A stretch of DNA of 64,000 bases from Owenia fusiformis (lineage: Eukaryota > Annelida > Polychaeta > Sabellida > Oweniidae). The stretch spans positions 21,094,455-21,158,454 of the forward strand of contig CAIIXF020000002.1 of assembly GCA_903813345.2 (NCBI GenBank), written 5' to 3'. Position numbers and translations under genes: made by a program. The notes beneath the pieces are model-generated. The model saw nothing but the letters and a program-made list of their open reading frames with translations, had not been told where the DNA came from and ran no database searches. Positions within the stretch are counted from its first letter, which is position 1. Each line of letters begins with the position of its first letter. Shown one piece after another: positions 1-13,000 of the stretch.

Positions 1-1120
1 AATATTTAAATATCTATTTCGGTAAAATTTTAAGTCAAAACCAGGATTAATGATGTAAATTCAGTTTTCATTTAGATAATCTATTTCCTGACTATTTTCT
101 TGAAATCATATCGCTTAAATTGTCGAAATTCGGCCTAGAATCGTCAGAGTTACTTTAAGCTGTTTTGTTTATCATATTAGAATCGTAACAATGGTTCTAT
201 GATTCTATGATCTATAGCAAATACATGTATATGACCTCAGATTTTATCCTGACCAACCAGGCGTCAAATACATGGTGTCAATTTACAGCTAGGGCATTGA
301 CCGAGCGTTTGTGCCAGTTAAGGTCGATTAACCCGCTCAATATCCTGATATCGGAATACGCCTAATATTAATTTTTCTGCATCTTAATCGTTTTTCACAT
401 TTTTGTATTTGATAGAACAGCCTTTCGCTATTCCACTCTGTCAAAACGACAAATGTGGCAGGGGGGGGTCTATTTTCCCCTGACTGGGTATTTGTATCAT
501 AATGAAAAAGTGAAGGGGGTAGGGGTGGCAACTGTTTCAACGAGCCAATCAAATTATGGAATATAGTTAGTTTATTATTACATAGCTAGTATAAACGTTC
601 GATTCATAGTTCGCGTAAAACAATATTCATCTTTCTGAGATTGAGGTTCGTTCCCAGCCTCGGATTCATTGATCTTTTAGAAAAGAGGGTTCTTTCCATC
701 CGAGGGGGCTCATTTTATAACAAAAGGGGGTTCGCAAGAGCCCCATGAACACCTTCTTTGTTACTTCCATACTTCTAGAGTTGTTAGTGTGGACAATATC
801 CTTTAAATAGCTCCAAATAAATTTGGATTCATATTGGGTGATTTTGGCATGTTTTTGTATTTTATGCATGTATCGCAACCATTAGAAATAGACCAACGAA
901 ACTTACAAGAATGAAAAAAAATTAACATTTAATTGTGCCGAACATGATTTTGAATCCATGGTGGATGACGGAGTTATTAACATTTGTTTGGGTTATCTTT
1001 TTTGGCTCACCTTGCAAGACGCTGGATCCTTTCTTCTCTCACCGGGTGTCAAATTGAACTAAATAGTATAAATGAGGAGGGTGGTCTTGATCCTAGACTA
1101 TAATAATTAAACTCGACCTA
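1..1120. other. No gene recognised
   Basis: AT-rich sequence with only short chance reading frames, none resembling a known family and none with convincing splice context. A G-rich run lies near 459-467. I see no RNA gene or clear repeat structure here. Confidence 0.5.
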
Positions 1121-1126
1121 ATCATT

Positions 1127-4100
1127 AAAGCCTAAGTCACACTTGCCCTACTTTGTCCGTACAGCGACCGTAGCTTCAAAAAATCAATAAAGAAAATCTA
1201 CATCATCACGCCTAACCATCGACAAGGTACAGTGACAACATATACTGTAGTACACTTTAGATGTACGATGCCACTATTTAACCGATTTGAAGCAAAGACA
1301 ATGATGCAGGTGTAATGTAGGGTTAAACAATTAATCTTGGGAATACTTGAAAGATTTCATGTTTAATTTCGTGTGTCTTCGTTTAGGAAGACATTTAACT
1401 TTCTATTAACGTTAAAAGATTTTCGAACAGTGCTCTACCCACGAAAATTGATCGGTTGGAAAATGTTGGGTTTTTCACATTTCCTTTGATCATTTTTTCC
1501 CCTGTTGCCCAAGAGTGTCGATTATGTTTATGAGAATATGTTTCTCTATACTATACAATTTAGGAGGGGTGGAGATTAATACATATTCAAGTATTTATTG
1601 TAATTTAAAAAAATCTGAAAGGTGCGTTGTCAACTCGAATGTATGCTGTCTCTGTAATTGAAATTCATGAGATATACGTAATATTAAACAATGTAATGAT
1701 TTCATTTCAAAATTCATTAAGGTTTTTTATGAGTAACAATTGATCTTTAACGAACATATTCAAGTATCATTTTTGCTTTTTCATTTTATGAAAGTATTGT
1801 TGTGGTGGTGGTTAATTTGTGCCCATTTGGTGTTAGCTTCCAGCCCAAACTCCCACCCAGTGTCTCGGAATAGAATATGTTGAAGACTAGCACTGCCACG
1901 GAGTCTGCTTCCAGCCTGTTTGATTATTTGGCGTATATGTAGTACTATGTACCTTACGTTTTGTTAGTTACATTGATAGATATATCTACTGATCTATGCT
2001 AGCTTATTATGTCACCACCAAAAGTGGTGACATATTGTTATGGTCTCCGTTTTTTTGCGACGGCGTCCGGCGGTTGGAGGTTGGCGTCCGGCGGTTGGCG
2101 TCCGGCGTCTGTAACAATTTCTTACAACTTCCTATAACTTAACAAATACTGTTTAGACTGACTTCAATTTTTTTCTAAATCATCTACATGTTCTCAGAAG
2201 TTCAAATCTGACTTTAGATTTGACATTTGACCTTCAATGACCTTCTCAAGGTCAAAAAGGTCTTTTTTCAACTTGCTTCACATTGACTAAATTTTTTTTC
2301 AAAATCATCTACATGTTCTCAGAAATTCAAATCTGACTTTAGATTTGACTTTAGATTTGACATTTGACCTTCAAATCTGACTTTAGATTTGACATTTGAC
2401 CTTCAATGACCTTCTCAAGGTCAAAAAAGGTCAAAAAGGTCTGTTTTCAACTTGCTTCAAATTGACTAAATTTTTTTTTCAAAATCATCTACATGTTCTC
2501 AGAAATTCAAATCTGACTTTAGATTTGACATTTGACCTTCAATGACCTTCTCAATGTCAAAAAAGGTCAAAAAGGTATTTTTTCATCTTGCTTCAAATTG
2601 ACTAAATTTTTTTTTCAAAATCATCTACATGTTCTCAGAAATTCAAATATGACTTTAGATTTGACTTAAGATTTGACCTTCAATGACCTTCTCAAGGTCA
2701 AAAAAAGTCAAAAAGGTCTTTTTTCAACTTGCTTCAAATTGACTAATTCTTTTTTTCAAAACCATCTACATGTTCTCAGAAATTCAAATCTGACTTTAGA
2801 TTTGACATTTGACCTTTAATGACCTTCTCAAGGTCAAAAAAGGTCAAAAAGGTCTGTTTTCAACTTGCTTCAAATTGACTAAATTTTTTTTCAAAATCAT
2901 CTACGTGTTCTCAGAAATTCAAATCTGACTTAAGATTTGACTTAAAATTTGACATTTGACCTTCAATGACCTTCTCAAGGTCAAAAAAGGTCTGTTTTCA
3001 ACTTGCTTCAAATTGACTAAAAAAAATTTCAAAATCATCTACGTGTTCTCAGGAATTCAAATCTGACTTTAGATTTGACTTAAGATTTGACATTTGACCT
3101 TCAATGACCTTCTCAAAGTCAAAAAAGGTCAAAAAGGTCTTTTTTCAACTTGCTTCAAATTGACTAAAAATTTTTTTCAAAATCATCTACGTGTTCTCAG
3201 GAATTCAAATCTGACTTTAGATTTGACATTTGACCTTCAATGACCTTCTCAATGTCAAAAAAGGTCAAAAAGGTATTTTTTCATCTTGCTTCAAATTGAC
3301 TAAAAAATTTTTCAAAATCATCTACATGTTCTCAGAAATTCAAATATGACTTTAGATTTGACATTTGACCTTCAATGACCTTCTCAAGGTCAAAAAAGGT
3401 CAAAAAGGTCTTTTTTCAACTTGCTTCAAATTGACTAATTTTTTTTCAAAATCATCTACATGTTCTCAGAACTTCAAATCTGACTTTAGATTTGACATTT
3501 GACCTTTAATGACCTTCTCAAAGTAAAAAAAGGTCAAAAAGGTCTGTTTTCAACTTGCTTCAAATTGACCAAATTTTTTTTTCAAAATCATCTACATCTT
3601 TTCAGAAGTTCAAATTTGACTTTAGATTTGACCTTTGACCTTCAATGACCTTCTCAAGGTCAAAAAGGTCTTTTTTCAACTTGCTTCAAATTGACTAATT
3701 TTTTTTCAAAATCATCTACATGTTCTCAGAAGTTCAAATCTGACTTTACATTTGACCTTCAATGACCTTCTCAATGTCAAAAAAAGTCAAAGAGGTATTT
3801 TTTCAACTTGCTTCAAATTGACGAATTTTTTTTTCAAAATCATCTACATGTTCTAAGAAGTTCAAATCAAACCTTCTTAAGGTCAAAAGGTATTTTCCAA
3901 CTTGCTTTAAATTGACCAAATTGTTTTAGGTGGTGACATTTTGTCATGTTAATGCCTTGTTGAATATGACTTTTTAAAATCCCGTTCACGATATATCTGG
4001 AAAGTTTCAATAGTTCAATCAAATTGAAGTAATTCTGTAATTGTTCTGTTTCAATTTTAAATGCATCTGACCCCCCTGTCTGTTAGTGTTATGAAAAATG

Positions 4101-4640
4101 CGTTGTCTGTATTAGGGTTAACTGTGAATTGAGTAAGTTCAATGAGACAACGTACATTCGAGTTGACAACGTACACTTATGATATTTTGAATTATAGCCA
4201 AAATGTTAATACTTATTAAATCTCCAACCAGACCTTAATTGTGCTGTTTAAAGAAACATATTCTCATAAAAATCTTCGGCACTCTTAGACGACAGGGGAG
4301 GAAATGATCAAAGGAAATGTGTAAAAACACAACATTTTCCAACCGACCAATTATATGGGTAGATTGACTACGAAAGAAATCGAGCACTGTTCGAAAATCT
4401 TTTAACGTTATTAGAAAGTTAAATGTCTTCCTAAACGAATACGCAAAAATCAAACATGAAATCCTTAATGCATTCCTCAGATTATTTTTTTAAAACCTAC
4501 ATCTAACCTACATCATTGTCTTTGCTTCAAAATCGGTTAAATAGTGACATCGTACATCTAAAGTGTACTACGGTATATTTTATCACTGTACCTTGTTGAT
4601 GGTTAGGCGTGATGATCATATTGCTTATCCTTATATTTTA
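1127..4640. repeat. Large inverted-repeat frame around a minisatellite
   Basis: The segment at about 1200-1680 reappears in reverse complement at about 4090-4615. Both arms carry the words cgcctaaccatc, ggtacagtga, aaaatgttg and gacatttaactttct in mirrored order, with clear divergence between arms. Together they enclose the tandem array at 2011-3961. The left outer flank (1127, aagcctaagtcacacttgc) resembles the end of the separate TIR element at 18895-19303. Exact termini and a target duplication could not be set. The likely nature is an old non-autonomous foldback element that took in, or grew, a tandem array. Confidence 0.6.
2011..3961. repeat. ~140-bp minisatellite inside a GTCACCACC dispersed repeat
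   Basis: About 13 tandem copies of a roughly 125-150-bp unit, built from smaller words such as aaatctgactttagatttga, gaccttcaatgaccttctca and caaaatcatctacatgttct. Length varies by gain or loss of the ctttagatttga sub-word and of T runs. The array is bounded by gtcaccaccaaaagtggtga on the left and ggtggtgacattttgtcatg on the right. The same ends occur without the array in EIF5B introns, so the minisatellite expanded inside one member of a dispersed family. Confidence 0.85.
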
Positions 4641-4717
4641 TCATATCACAAGTGTCAGTGTCAGTGAACATGCAGTGGACGTGATACTTTAGTCCAGAGG
4701 GAAAATATTTTATTCTA

Positions 4718-5754
4718 CCAGGTCGTTCAATAAGTTCACGGAAAAATGCTCTCATTTTAAAGATTTTTAATATTTTCTCATGAAATTTTCACACAATGTA
4801 TAAAAAATACTTTCTGATTGATTCTTAAGATATCAGCATCTCATATTTGATTGGTCAAAAATAAGGGTTACTATGGTAACTTGACTTTTGGGTAGGCGGG
4901 GCACTTTTTACGTCACATTTATTAGAAAAACAACAGAATTTTAAGCAATTATTGAGTATACATATCACATGAATTTCGTTGTCCGCTTTCTATTTGTACA
5001 TGATATAACTTAATGTAATAGTTACAACTATTGTCCCATACGGTTTCAGAAGTATTCTCCCTCATGTTTAATGCACAGTTGCTTGCATTCAACCCATTGA
5101 CGATACAGTGCTCTGAAGCCATTTGGAAAACTTGTTTGAATGGCAATCTTGACTGCAGTCGAAAGTAGTTTCCTTGTTCCACAAAGTGCACGTCTTAGCT
5201 GATCCTTCATCCTTTTGTAAAAGCAATATCAAGGATTGTCTCATCTGGAGAGTTTGTAACTTGGGGCAGCTTTGCCATTTTGCCAGTCATTTGTGATGGT
5301 TTCCTGCACATTATTAGCAGTGTGATCGGCTGCATTATCCCGATGGAGAAATTTAGGGTTTGGCTTACCATAGCATTACTCTTTGTTGATTTTCTGGTCC
5401 ACTGATACAGCATTGACTAGTACCATTTCAGAAATGTTCGCGATAACAATGAAAATAAATTTTCCCTCAGAACATTTTTAATTTATATAAGAAAAAATAA
5501 AAAATAGGGATCCTTCATTTGCACATATTGATAGATTTCTGTAATGGTAAATTGTGTGACGTAAAAAGTGCCCCGCCTACCCAAAAGTCAAGTTACCATA
5601 GTAACCCTTATTTTTGACCAATCAAATAAGATATGCTGATATTTTAAAAATCAATCAGAAAGTATTCTTTGCACACTGTGTGAAAATGTTATGGGAAGAT
5701 ATCAAGATTCTTTGAAATGAGAGCATTTTTCCGTGAATTTATTGAACGACCTAG
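4718..5754 (-). mobile_element. Mariner-type DNA transposon relic, 1037 bp
   Basis: The ends are inverted copies. The left starts ccaggtcgttcaataagttc; the right, reverse-complemented, starts ctaggtcgttcaataaattc. Each is flanked by TA (4716-4717 and 5755-5756), the target duplication of Tc1/mariner elements. The terminal inverted repeats are about 190 bp, long for the family. The interior holds only the 3' part of a transposase on the minus strand. The element is internally deleted and the coding remnant is broken, so it is inactive. Confidence 0.85.
5040..5413 (-). pseudogene. Mariner transposase C-terminal fragment
   Basis: Minus-strand translation gives FLHRDNAADHTANNVQ, matching the second catalytic-aspartate block of mariner transposases (usually HDNARPHTA). 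In a shifted frame follow SPDETILDIAFTKGMKDQLR, which matches the block holding the third catalytic aspartate, and ALYRQWVECKQLCIKHEGEYF split over the C-terminal signature. A stop and a frameshift separate the blocks, and the N-terminal helix-turn-helix half is absent. It cannot make a working transposase. The family call is firm; the subfamily is not determined. Confidence 0.8.
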
Positions 5755-5756
5755 TA

Positions 5757-6940
5757 TATATATTCTAGATTTATTGTATTCCTCTTTGTACTTTGTAAAA
5801 AAATTACTTTTAATGCCAACAGCTTTTTAGTGAAAATACATATTCAAACTCCTATAATCCCTTCTAGGTAGAAAGATAAAAAGTATTATTCTAGTACCAT
5901 TGACTTATCACGTGACAGTCCAGCTGCACTTTCTAAAGATAAACAAAAGAAGTTTACTTTTAATGCCGATAGACTTTTATTGACATCCTAGAAAGATAAA
6001 AGTACTATTGATTGATCACATTACGAAACTTGTTTCTTTTAGCAGCGATTTAGGGCTATTTTATATCATGTGACCATATATAACCCAAAGGGCATTTAGA
6101 CCAAGAGGGGGAAACCCCAGGCTCCAAAGAAGACCTACGTCTATAATGTAAATCTGTATTGAGATGACACACAGTCCTGATTGGTCCAAATCGACAAACA
6201 AAATGGCGGATTCAAAATTTTCTAATAACGCTTCAATAATGTTATGTTAATTTCTGGCGTGTTAACCAATATCATAGCTTGTTATTCCATATCAGATAAA
6301 GAAAGATGTAAGGAATATGCTTACATCAATTAAAACATCAAAACGATGTGTTTATCAACTAAACTGGTGAGAATTTGCCCAAACGAAGGTGGTACCTTGC
6401 GAGGCCTGTTCTCGGGGTTTTAGTACCAGTTTAGATTTTTTGAATATCTGAATTTCCCGCCATTTTAAAAACAAAAGTTCATATTTTACTGTCATGAAAT
6501 ACATAACTGAATATTTTTGAGGCCTTTCAATTAAATGATTTTTAACGGCGTACAAAATCGTTTTCAACGGCGTAAAAATCGTTTTTGACGGCTTTAAAAA
6601 AATGACGATACATTGGTTTTAGATTTATTAGTCGATCGGTGGCGGTAGGGGGTCGATGGTCAGTCTTTACACCAGTATATGATTCCTACAGTAAGTTGGC
6701 TATTGTTGGATCAAATCAATTAAGAATTCCATATTGTCTATAGGCGCCATACAACATTTATTTACTTTAGAAAACATTATTTGTAATTAATTATATTCCG
6801 TCGGGGGTCGTTGCTTCTCTCCTCGAACCCTTTTGTAACTGTGTATACGTAAATATAACACTTTAAACACGTAACCATTGCTACGCTACGTTTTAAACTG
6901 ACTATAGATTCCATTCATTCAGTTTTTCGAACTGCAGCGT
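5757..6940. other. Intergenic, upstream of lectin-PAN gene 1; dispersed repeats
   Basis: A diverged ~145-bp tandem duplication lies at about 5810-6030 (shared acttttaatgcc and ctagaaagataaaa words). A segment near 6105-6190 recurs inverted at about 28765-28860 (aatctgtattgagatgac in one, its reverse complement in the other), so it is a dispersed repeat. No gene was recognised. Confidence 0.5.
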
Positions 6941-6951
6941 GAGAACAATTT

Positions 6952-6959
6952 TATATAAG
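6952..6959 (+). promoter_or_regulatory. Candidate TATA box of lectin-PAN gene 1
   Basis: tatataag lies 78 bp before the chosen start codon at 7037, a plausible distance for a short 5' UTR. The call rests on motif and position only. Confidence 0.4.
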
Positions 6960-7036
6960 ACGATGGCTTATTGAAAAAAAATCAGAAACAACACAGACAA
7001 TATATAATGCTACACTTGAAACTTAAGATAAACAAA

Positions 7037-10000
7037 ATGGATGAAGTTTTGATAACTATGCTGCTTGGAAGTTTTGCTTTATCTGCAAACTGCTGTACAA
7101 GTCCATTTGCGGGAGATCAGTGCCAATGTAAGTATATACATCGCTTTAAATGGAACCGTCATATTTTCGTTTTAAAAATGAGTATTTTCTGAACGATTTT
7201 ATTTCCTGATATGGTAAAATCATCAACTTTGATATAGTATATAACAGTCTTGAATTTAGATGCGGACAATTTATAGACAGATAGAACTGCTTGACTCGAT
7301 CAGACATAATACTGTAGTTATCATCAAAACTTTATTTAGCGGCGCTGAGCAAGTTGTTACACGGATGCGAGATTCCACAAATACTTACTTAAGAAGTGCC
7401 ATTTTTTGAAATAGACAAAAGTACGTTTAAAAGGTGATTTTCGGTTTCCAGCTAATTCTTTGGTGTGATTTTACTTTTTTACATATTTTTCCTAGAACTG
7501 GAAAGGTCGAAGAAGAAATTTAATATAAATATAGGTTGAGGGGAGACAAAACACAATTATGACCTAAAAAACTGATTGAATTATAATTTTGCAAAATAAA
7601 CCTCCTCGAAAACACCCATCGCCATAATACAATTTAAGAATTTTGGATATTGGCTGAGTATTGGCTGATTAATCAGTTTAGCATAAATAAACAGTTCATG
7701 GAATCATATTTCCCGTGGAATAAAATCCATATTGAAAATCAACCATGAAATGACCTTTTCATTATTTCATTTTTGAGAATTCAAGAAAAATGAAAATTAT
7801 TTTTAAACCCAAAAGAAAAAATGAATTTTTTGGAAAAAAATAAAAAAAATTGAAAAAATGCAAAAAATCATATTTGAATAAATGAAAATCTTTGAAAAAT
7901 TGAAAATTTTTGAAAAAAGGGAAAACTTTTAAAACAGGTATGATATGATTTTTCGAGAATATATTTTTTTTCAGGGACAATATGATTTTAAGAGGGATAA
8001 AATGATTTTATTTCCCAGGGAAAACAGTAGTATTATGGAATAAATAGAGGATATCCTATGATTTATGAGTGATATGATTTTAATCCAAGAATGGATATGA
8101 TATCTGCAGGAGCGTAGCGAGAGAGTGCAGATATCAATATCCATGAGTGGATTAAAATCATAGGACGAGTAAATCATAGGATGTTCTTTTTATTCCATAG
8201 TTGAAGTCATGATCAGAATCATAGGAAATAATAGGAATATCCCATGGTTTTGAACAAATATCATTTATATCCATGAGTGGATATCTTCATGAGTGAGCGC
8301 AGCGAATGAGTGAGGATATTTGTATCCATGAGTGGATATAATTGATATTTTTGAAAAACCATAGGATTGTCCGTTTATCCCATGGGAAATCATCATCAGC
8401 GAAAAAAGTATAATTTGAAAAAATATCATTTGAGAAAAAATTTGAAAAATTAATTGAAAAAGATTGCGAAAAAATGTTAAAAAATCTTTTTGAAATGTTA
8501 AAATTTTTAAAAAATATTTTTGAAAATAATTAAAAAATGTAAAAATAGTTTTTTTTGAAAAAATTCGAAACCATCGAATATTACTTTTCAAACCATCGAA
8601 TATCACTTTTCAAACCATCGAATATCACTTTTGAAGACGTGATATTCGATAGTTTTAAAGTGATATCCGATGGTTTGTGAATTTTTTGCTAAAATATGAT
8701 ATCTTGATCCACATATCAAATATACAGTATCTTCATGTGATATTTGATCTATATCCTTGCAACCATGGGATAAATATGAATATTGCACTAAATGTGAAAT
8801 GCACAATGCATATGGTTGAAGACAAATATTACAATAAATACATATATTGCACTAAATGTGAGTATATGATATATTCACGAGTGACTGAAGGGAACGAGTA
8901 TACTCACGAGAGTATAACGATATACAGAATCAACCATTATATGATCTTATTATCCCTATATGAACAGGTACATTTTGATATATAACACTATGGGGGGTAA
9001 GCGATTTATAGTTGATCACGAACGCCATATGTGCAAAGTATTGTTCTAAATTTTCGAATTTGGTGTTGGATTACGGTACTCACACCCTGAGGGAAAGATG
9101 AACATTTATTCCATAATACTACTGTTTTCCCAGGGAAATATGAAGGAACAAAAATCGTATTGAATTGTATTACATGAAAAAATCGTATTGTCCCCGGGAA
9201 AAAATCGTATTGGAGCGTATTACATGAAAAAATCGTATTGTCCCCGGGATAGAAATCGTATTGGAGCATTTTAACCTATTTCCGGTTTCCCGATTATTTT
9301 TTCTCGGTTATTTGCATTATCCAAATGTAGCATTTTAGAGGGGTGTATTATGGAATAAATAGGTTATTTCTGGTCGGGATTGAATATGGGTTTCATTCCT
9401 CGGAAAATATGATATTGACCTTGGGCTATATGATATTGACACTCGGTCGCTGCGCTCCCTCGGTCAATATCATATTACCCTTCGGTCAATATCATATTGT
9501 CCCTCGGAATAAAACCCATATTCAATCCCTCCCAGTGAATAACCTATATGTATTCACCTCAATTAATAGAATGGAATATTTGGTATAGAATCAAATTTTT
9601 TCTTCTATATATATATATTTACTGATAAAGAATATTTCAAAATAAATAAAACCATCTGAGATGACAGAACATTTTTCTAAAAAACTAGTTATTGCATTGC
9701 AATTTACTCTGAGGCCACTTGTTTGTTACAATTCAACTTATTCTGTAATATGTTGGTGCATAAATGTTCACTATTCTGTAAATTACATGCATATTTAGAT
9801 GGGGCAATGACTAAAAATAGCTTTGGAATGGAAAATTCTTGGGGAGGGGAGACAAATAAAATTAAAATCATTTCTACAAAAGTAAAAAGAGTTGAATATA
9901 TTGTTTTGCAGACATCTGAGAGACATGTTCACGATCTCCCTCGTGGATTCCCTCTCCCTTTGAGCTGCTATTGCCCTCCATAGAATGTAATGGTTGCATT

Positions 10001-13000
10001 CTCATTGGAATGATCTGTTGACTCTTTAGGAGACCAACAGCAAAGAAATGTAGTTCAAATTCATTTGGTGAATAATGAATCCACTCCCCCTCCATCCAAT
10101 ATTAATTTATTTCGATTATTTTTTTGTATAACGCATAGAAACTAACTTTAAAAAGTGAGCAATGTCATTAGTATTGTGATAATAACGTCCCTTATACCTA
10201 TTTATTACAGGTCGTGTAGACCATTGTTGCCCGATTTATAGCGAAAACATTGACTTTTGCACGTTGAAGATGATGCGCCTTTTTTAATAGATCTCATATC
10301 TTAGACGGGTATCAGTTAAAAAAATACTAGATGGCCTAACATATTTTGCCATGCACTACGCCTATTCACGCCTATATTCATTTGGCAATTCAGTTGTAAA
10401 TTTTATCTTGAAAAAATAAATCTTCCAAATTTTTGGACTAATCCCCCTCCATTCATTTTGTACGATTACCGGGCGTGATAGTGTGAAAGGTCGAGTAATT
10501 GGTTGATGTCATTGTGTTCAAAAATTAGTTAACGAACGTCTTAAAGAAATTACTTTTTTGAATTTAACAACTCCACAAATTTTGCAATTTTCAGATGAGT
10601 ATAAACTTTACAAACACGGTGATCTAACCAGACCAGAGGCAATTTCCCGCTGTTCATCAGAATTTGGTGGTGTTCTTGCTAAAGTGGACAATGCAGTTGA
10701 CAGCGCATCTCTGCAGGTGATCTTCAATGCAAATAGGTATATGTAACTTCAATTTCAATATTTGAACTTGCCAATATTAATATGTAAATATCAATTTAAA
10801 TGAAAGGTCGACTCGACTTAGAGCAAAGGCAAAATATGAATATTTGAAAACCTTTTCTTCATCCTAGCCATGAGAACATAAAAATCTTGGGGTGCCAGAA
10901 GGGGGTGCGGTCGCATCTAACGCAGCCCCTCCCCCCCATCTACATCCCCAATGCATATACGACCTATTTTACTTATAAGGCGATCTATCCCGTAAAAAGG
11001 TTTTGACACGAAATGTGCCTCACTTTCACACCGGAATAGCCTGACAATGGTTAAGTCAGATACCGTTGTCAAAAATGGCGGACATAACCGTCACTTCAAT
11101 TAGATTTTCATGCACTGTTAGTTTAATAGAGCACCTCGACTAAATTCCTTTGGAACATCAATCAATCAAATACTCATTGTACAGTTAATAATGTTCTACC
11201 ATCGAGATAAGGCCTTAAAGGAAGAAGTGCATTTGTTGGCAAATACCTCTATGGTCAAAATGAATAATTCTTAGGTGTAACATGAAGAATAGAATGTCAT
11301 ATAACTCTTTGGAAAATATTAAAGTGCTCGGGCACACATAGGTTGAGATAGGGGCCATTTAGTTCAGTAAGGTTGTATTGACTTACATGGGGCTGTGCAT
11401 CATTGACTTAACATGAGGATATCAGCATATCCCAAGAGAGGCCATTTGTTTCCATTGATTATTACAAAAATACCAAAAATACACTATGGCCTGAATCGAT
11501 TGCAAACTTAATAATTCCACAATATGACACAAATGGTTTATCTCATCACATGTGCAAATATGAAGTTTGCAATCGATTCAGGTCATACTTAAAATTAAAA
11601 GATTGTACATTATTTCATCATTTTTTCCCTACAAAATGGCTATAGAAAAATGCTCCAAAAACAACTTTTACACTTATCAAAAGTTATACAACTTTGTAAA
11701 ACCAAAGAATATACTATTATATTTCATTATGTAGTAACATATTTGGATAAGATGTAGGGATGCGTAGGATGCAAATGGATTTTGACAGACACAAAAATAC
11801 TTCCTGGTTTGGAATCTATGCCTCTACATTTCATGATTGAAATTTGACCCTAATAAGTGGCCTATACATCAATACAGTGCTGAATATAGGTCAACAAGAT
11901 ACTAGTGTGCATATAAATGTAATAATTAAAGCAGAATACTCAATTTGAAAAATCAGATGAATTTTTTTTTCTCATGGGGATATCCCAATGGAATATGCAT
12001 ATGGTCCTTTAACCGATCAAAACGAGATACGGAACAACGGACACTGTATTACTATATGTCGTTGTCTTTGTAAATCATTTCAAATTCAGATTCCGTTGTG
12101 ATTGGCGATATTGAAGACGCTATATTGTGGCGATTCACGACCCAATTTGATCGAAATTGGGATTTCACATCATCACAAGAGCTTAATACATGCACAGAAT
12201 TAGCGACGATAAAATTCCATGAAATAAAGACCAAGTGATTAAAGAGTTGAAGCGACAGTTATGTCCGCAATTTGTGACAACGGTATCTGACTACCGTTGT
12301 CAGGCTATTCCGGTGTGACTTTGACGTCATCGATTTTTATCGACCAATCAGTGCAATGAGTACACTTTGGACATTAGAGAAAAGCTAATAACCTTGTTTT
12401 AAAAATGGAAATGGTGGGAAATATGTTATCCAATTCCAGGACGAGGGGTAGTAGCATATGATAAGGAAATATGTTTGTTTGTGCAATAATACTATTGCTC
12501 AAGAAATCAATGTTTACTTGGGGCTAGTCTTTCCACAAAGTAAGGAAAATCGATAATTACCGCGGCGCTGATTGGCCGTATTCAAATGAGTAAAATCAAT
12601 GACGTCAATGGATGAAAGTTTTCATGAATTGTGCAGTCAGCACAAGGAGGATTGGATCCCAGAGTGCAACATTGATATTCTGTCCCATATATGGGCATGT
12701 CGTGATACAAAATTTGAATTCAAACAGCCGCCATTTTGTTCCCTTCAACATTTAAATCATGAATTTTGGTCTTATTTCCTAACGAAAAATTCCAAAACTC
12801 ACAAGATATGATCGAAATATTAGTTCGAATCTTTTGAATTGTTTATTTTGAATTTATAGCCGGTTTTAATTTCAGAAAATAACGATATTTCGACGTTTTC
12901 ATTGTTGGAAAATATCGAGTGTCGATCCTGGGACCCAATCCTCCTTGAGTCAGCATGAATATCATAAAGGATTGGTATCGATATGGCGACTGAATTCAAC

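Noticed and set aside
2011-3961. CRISPR-like array
   Set aside because: Units are continuous with no unique spacers, and the DNA is eukaryotic. It is a minisatellite.
8265-8606. 113-codon minus-strand frame, Phe/Ile-rich
   Set aside because: It lies in low-complexity A/T foldback repeats and its composition explains its length.
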